NCBI GenBank assembly: GCA_024653385.1
Contig: JANLFZ010000026.1
Coordinates: 3,271 to 18,841, forward strand
Reading direction: 5' to 3'
DNA length: 15,571 nt
DNA from: Thermoguttaceae bacterium
GTDB taxonomy: Bacteria; Planctomycetota; Planctomycetia; Pirellulales; Thermoguttaceae
Shown: one piece after another, positions 13,761-15,571 of the stretch
How positions within the stretch are numbered: position 1 is the stretch's first letter
Layout: every line of letters starts with the position of its first letter
Program-made: the position numbers and the translations under genes
The notes under the pieces: generated by a model
Told to the model about the DNA's origin: nothing
What the model saw: only the letters and a program-made list of their open reading frames with translations
Databases searched by the model: none

Positions 13761-13914
13761 GCGAGAATCTCCCACGTCGGATATCGGTTGGCCGCGCGCT
13801 GCCGGTCCACGAAAACCACGAGAAGCCTTGCAGAGCATCGCACCGTCGCCCGCAGACGCGTTCCATGTGCCCGGCGACGATTGCCTTGTTGCCGTCCGTG
13901 TGCGAAGATGGGCC

Positions 13915-13929
13915 GCGGTCGCACACCGC
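13915..13929. repeat. Small hairpin just before the YhaM-like gene
   Basis: GCGGT (13915-13919) and ACCGC (13925-13929) are perfect 5-bp arms around a 5-nt loop. They end one nt before the AGGAG ribosome site (13931-13935), so a hairpin here could influence translation start. It may also be chance in GC-rich DNA. Confidence 0.25.
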
Positions 13930-13940
13930 GAGGAGCAGCC

Positions 13941-14945
13941 ATGCCGCCGACGATGCCCATCGTGCGTCTGTCCGAGATGGTTCACGAGCAAGAGGGCGAC
14001 TTGTTCGTGCTCATGACCGCCAAGGAGGAACTGACCACGCGGGACGGCAAGCCGTACTTTCGCGTCTCGTTCCGCGATGCGCGCCGGGAGGTGTCGTTTC
14101 CCATCTGGGACAATTCGCCCTGGGCCGCCGACTGCCGCCAGCGATGGAAGCCGGGCGTGTTCTACAAGGTTCGGGCCATGTACCGCGAGACCAGTTACGG
14201 TCCGCAACTGGAACTCCGCAAGGTCCGCGAGGCGTGCCCGGCCGACGTCGAGGACGGTTTCGACCCCACCATGTGCCTGCCGCGATCGCGGTTCGAGCCC
14301 GAGGCCATGTATGCCGAGCTGATGGAGGTCGTTACGGCGGCCATCCAGGTCGGCCCCTTGCGGCAACTCGTCGAGGCACTCCTGGCGGCACACCGGCAGG
14401 CGATTCTCGTTCATCCCGCGGCCCGGAGGCATCACCACGCATTCTGCGGCGGATGGCTGGAACACACGTTGAGCATGGCTCGGACCTGTGCATGGTTGGC
14501 CGACCAGTATGCCGCCAAGTACCCCGATCTGGAGCCGCCGCTCGACAAGGGCCTGGTCGTGGCCGGCGCGGTGCTGCACGACTTGGGCAAGCTCGAGGAA
14601 CTTCGACAAGAGCCGACCGACACGGTCTACACGCCGGCCGGGGCCCTCCTGGGGCACGTGTTACTCGGTCGCGACATGGTCCGCGCGGCGGCTGCGGAGG
14701 TTGGCTTGGACACGGACACGTTGCTCCGCCTCGAGCACATGATCGTCGCTCACCAGCGCGGCCCGGCGGCCGCTCCGCCCAAGCCGCCCATGACCCCCGA
14801 GGCCCTGATCGTCCACGCGGCCGACGACCTCGACGTGAAGTTCGACATGCTTGCCGAGATCCTTCGGAGCGACAAGACCCCAGGCCCGCTCACCTCGGAC
14901 AAGAACCTGCTCCGTCATCCGGTCTATCGAGGGTCCGCGCCGTGA
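13941..14945 (+). CDS. yhaM: YhaM-like 3'-5' exoribonuclease (OB-fold plus HD domain)
   Basis: A 334-residue protein with the YhaM architecture. Residues about 8-95 form an OB-fold nucleic-acid-binding domain (DLFVLMTAKEELTTRDGKPYF, FPIWDNSP, FYKVRAMYRE). Residues about 160-310 form an HD metal-dependent phosphohydrolase domain, with FCGGWLEHTLSMA (His175), the HD doublet His213-Asp214 in VLHDLGKLEE, GHVLLG (His239), IVAHQRG and ADDLDVKFDML. YhaM of Bacillus degrades short RNA or DNA 3' to 5', trimming mRNA ends. The ATG at 13941 is five nt after AGGAG and the OB fold begins near there; a longer frame from 13788 has no ribosome site and would overlap the xerD leader. The downstream gene overlaps by 4 bp (GTGA), so they are translationally coupled. 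Confidence 0.87.
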   Translation: MPPTMPIVRLSEMVHEQEGDLFVLMTAKEELTTRDGKPYFRVSFRDARREVSFPIWDNSPWAADCRQRWKPGVFYKVRAMYRETSYGPQLELRKVREACPADVEDGFDPTMCLPRSRFEPEAMYAELMEVVTAAIQVGPLRQLVEALLAAHRQAILVHPAARRHHHAFCGGWLEHTLSMARTCAWLADQYAAKYPDLEPPLDKGLVVAGAVLHDLGKLEELRQEPTDTVYTPAGALLGHVLLGRDMVRAAAAEVGLDTDTLLRLEHMIVAHQRGPAAAPPKPPMTPEALIVHAADDLDVKFDMLAEILRSDKTPGPLTSDKNLLRHPVYRGSAP

Positions 14946-15571
14946 AATCGTGGGCAGCAGTACGACGCGGCCTGAAGCGGGCCGCCGGCGTGCTGGGACT
15001 CGCGGCGGCGGCGACCGCCTCGCTCTTGACCTTTCCTTGCGCCGTGCCGTGGATGATTGCCGCCTGGTTGGCCTGGCACACGGCTTTGGTCGTACGAAGC
15101 CGGCCTGGATACGCGCCCGTGGCGATTGGTGCGGTGATCGTGGCCGTGAAGCGAGTCCCCAGCACCTTGGCACTGCTGGGGTTGGCGGCCGTGCTCGCCG
15201 CATGGCTGTCGATGTGCATCGTGGTCCGCGTGAAGCGAGGCTTGCTTGGCCGCCGGCTCATCGTTGCTGGTACATCGGCAATCTGGCTGGCCTGGGTCGT
15301 GCTGATCTTCGACTGGCACTACGCAGCGCACCGGAGCAGGTCGTTGGCGCTGGATCCCGGGCGACCAATCGTCTGTTTCGGCAACAGCATGACCTCGATG
15401 GGCCCGCCGAGGGGCGGTTATCCGCGACTACTCCGGCGGCTCGTTGCCGCGCCCGTGTTGGATTTCGGCGTGCCGGGCCTCACGACATCCCGCGCTCTGG
15501 CGTGCGTGCCACAGATCGTCCAATGCAACCCCCAGGCTGTGGTTCTGGAGATCGGCGGGAACGATTACCTT
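14942..15571 (+). CDS. Membrane-anchored SGNH/GDSL-type hydrolase (partial, runs off the right edge)
   Basis: 210 codons are visible. The start is GTG at 14942 inside the GTGA overlap with the preceding stop. Residues about 13-122 contain four or five hydrophobic segments, so the N-terminus is a membrane domain. From about 141 an SGNH hydrolase domain begins: RPIVCFGNSMTSMG, in which Ser149 is the expected nucleophile but the GDS motif reads GNS, and later the block III EIGGNDYL (203-210) with its oxyanion-hole Asn207. The family includes lipases, esterases and carbohydrate O-acyl hydrolases; membrane-fused versions often act on envelope polymers. The catalytic Asp-His pair would lie beyond the window. 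The coupling to a YhaM-like exonuclease is operonic, but no functional link is apparent. Confidence 0.82.
   Translation, partial: MKSWAAVRRGLKRAAGVLGLAAAATASLLTFPCAVPWMIAAWLAWHTALVVRSRPGYAPVAIGAVIVAVKRVPSTLALLGLAAVLAAWLSMCIVVRVKRGLLGRRLIVAGTSAIWLAWVVLIFDWHYAAHRSRSLALDPGRPIVCFGNSMTSMGPPRGGYPRLLRRLVAAPVLDFGVPGLTTSRALACVPQIVQCNPQAVVLEIGGNDYL

Noticed and set aside
1..15571. CRISPR array, insertion sequences or prophage genes
   Set aside because: No regularly spaced direct repeats, transposase motifs, terminal inverted repeats or phage structural genes were found on reading both strands.

Overview
The window is GC-rich bacterial DNA that most resembles a planctomycete. The evidence is a secreted Tat-dependent Gfo/Idh/MocA oxidoreductase, a 119-residue small protein of a kind I associate with Pirellula-type genomes, mostly weak Shine-Dalgarno sequences and short operons. 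The lineage is inferred from protein style; no rRNA is present. Because of the high GC content, long antisense open frames run through almost every gene, and these are not annotated.

Layout. Positions 1-1280, minus strand: a nitrilase-family amidohydrolase, followed 16 nt later by a reading frame that begins as a glutamine-dependent asparagine synthetase and switches after about 70 codons into the N-terminus of a WecA/TagO/MraY-type phosphosugar transferase. This is an in-frame chimera, either natural or an assembly error. Positions 1376-2779, plus: a good sigma-70-like promoter and the oxidoreductase. Positions 2780-3292: no gene, but many hairpins, one of them a tRNA-like fold. Positions 3293-6923, plus: the centre of interest. 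A candidate bacterial Y RNA, with a circularly permuted tRNA-like module and a long end-pairing stem, lies just upstream of a Ro60/Rsr (TROVE-vWA) gene. After a strong hairpin come two overlapping genes for COG3541-type nucleotidyltransferases, the first fused to a small beta-barrel-like domain. Positions 6944-10447, minus: a two-component system made of a membrane histidine kinase with two c-type-heme-like motifs in its sensor domain and a sigma-54-activating response regulator, followed by the small protein. Positions 10696-10920: a small membrane protein. Positions 11003-12553, minus: a family-2 glycosyltransferase with a TPR-like C-terminus. Positions 12819-13760, minus: XerD recombinase. 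Positions 13941-15571, plus: a YhaM-like OB-fold/HD exoribonuclease translationally coupled to a membrane-anchored SGNH hydrolase that runs off the window.

How it fits together. Rsr binds Y RNA and misfolded RNA in other bacteria, where it assists exonucleases or sits beside RNA-repair genes. Here the Y RNA candidate, Rsr and two nucleotidyltransferases could form an RNA quality-control or RNA end-modification unit with no RtcB ligase in the window. The YhaM-like exonuclease is another RNA enzyme about 7 kb away, but nothing in the sequence links it to Rsr. The heme-type kinase and the sigma-54 activator form an apparent redox- or gas-sensing pair whose target is not visible.
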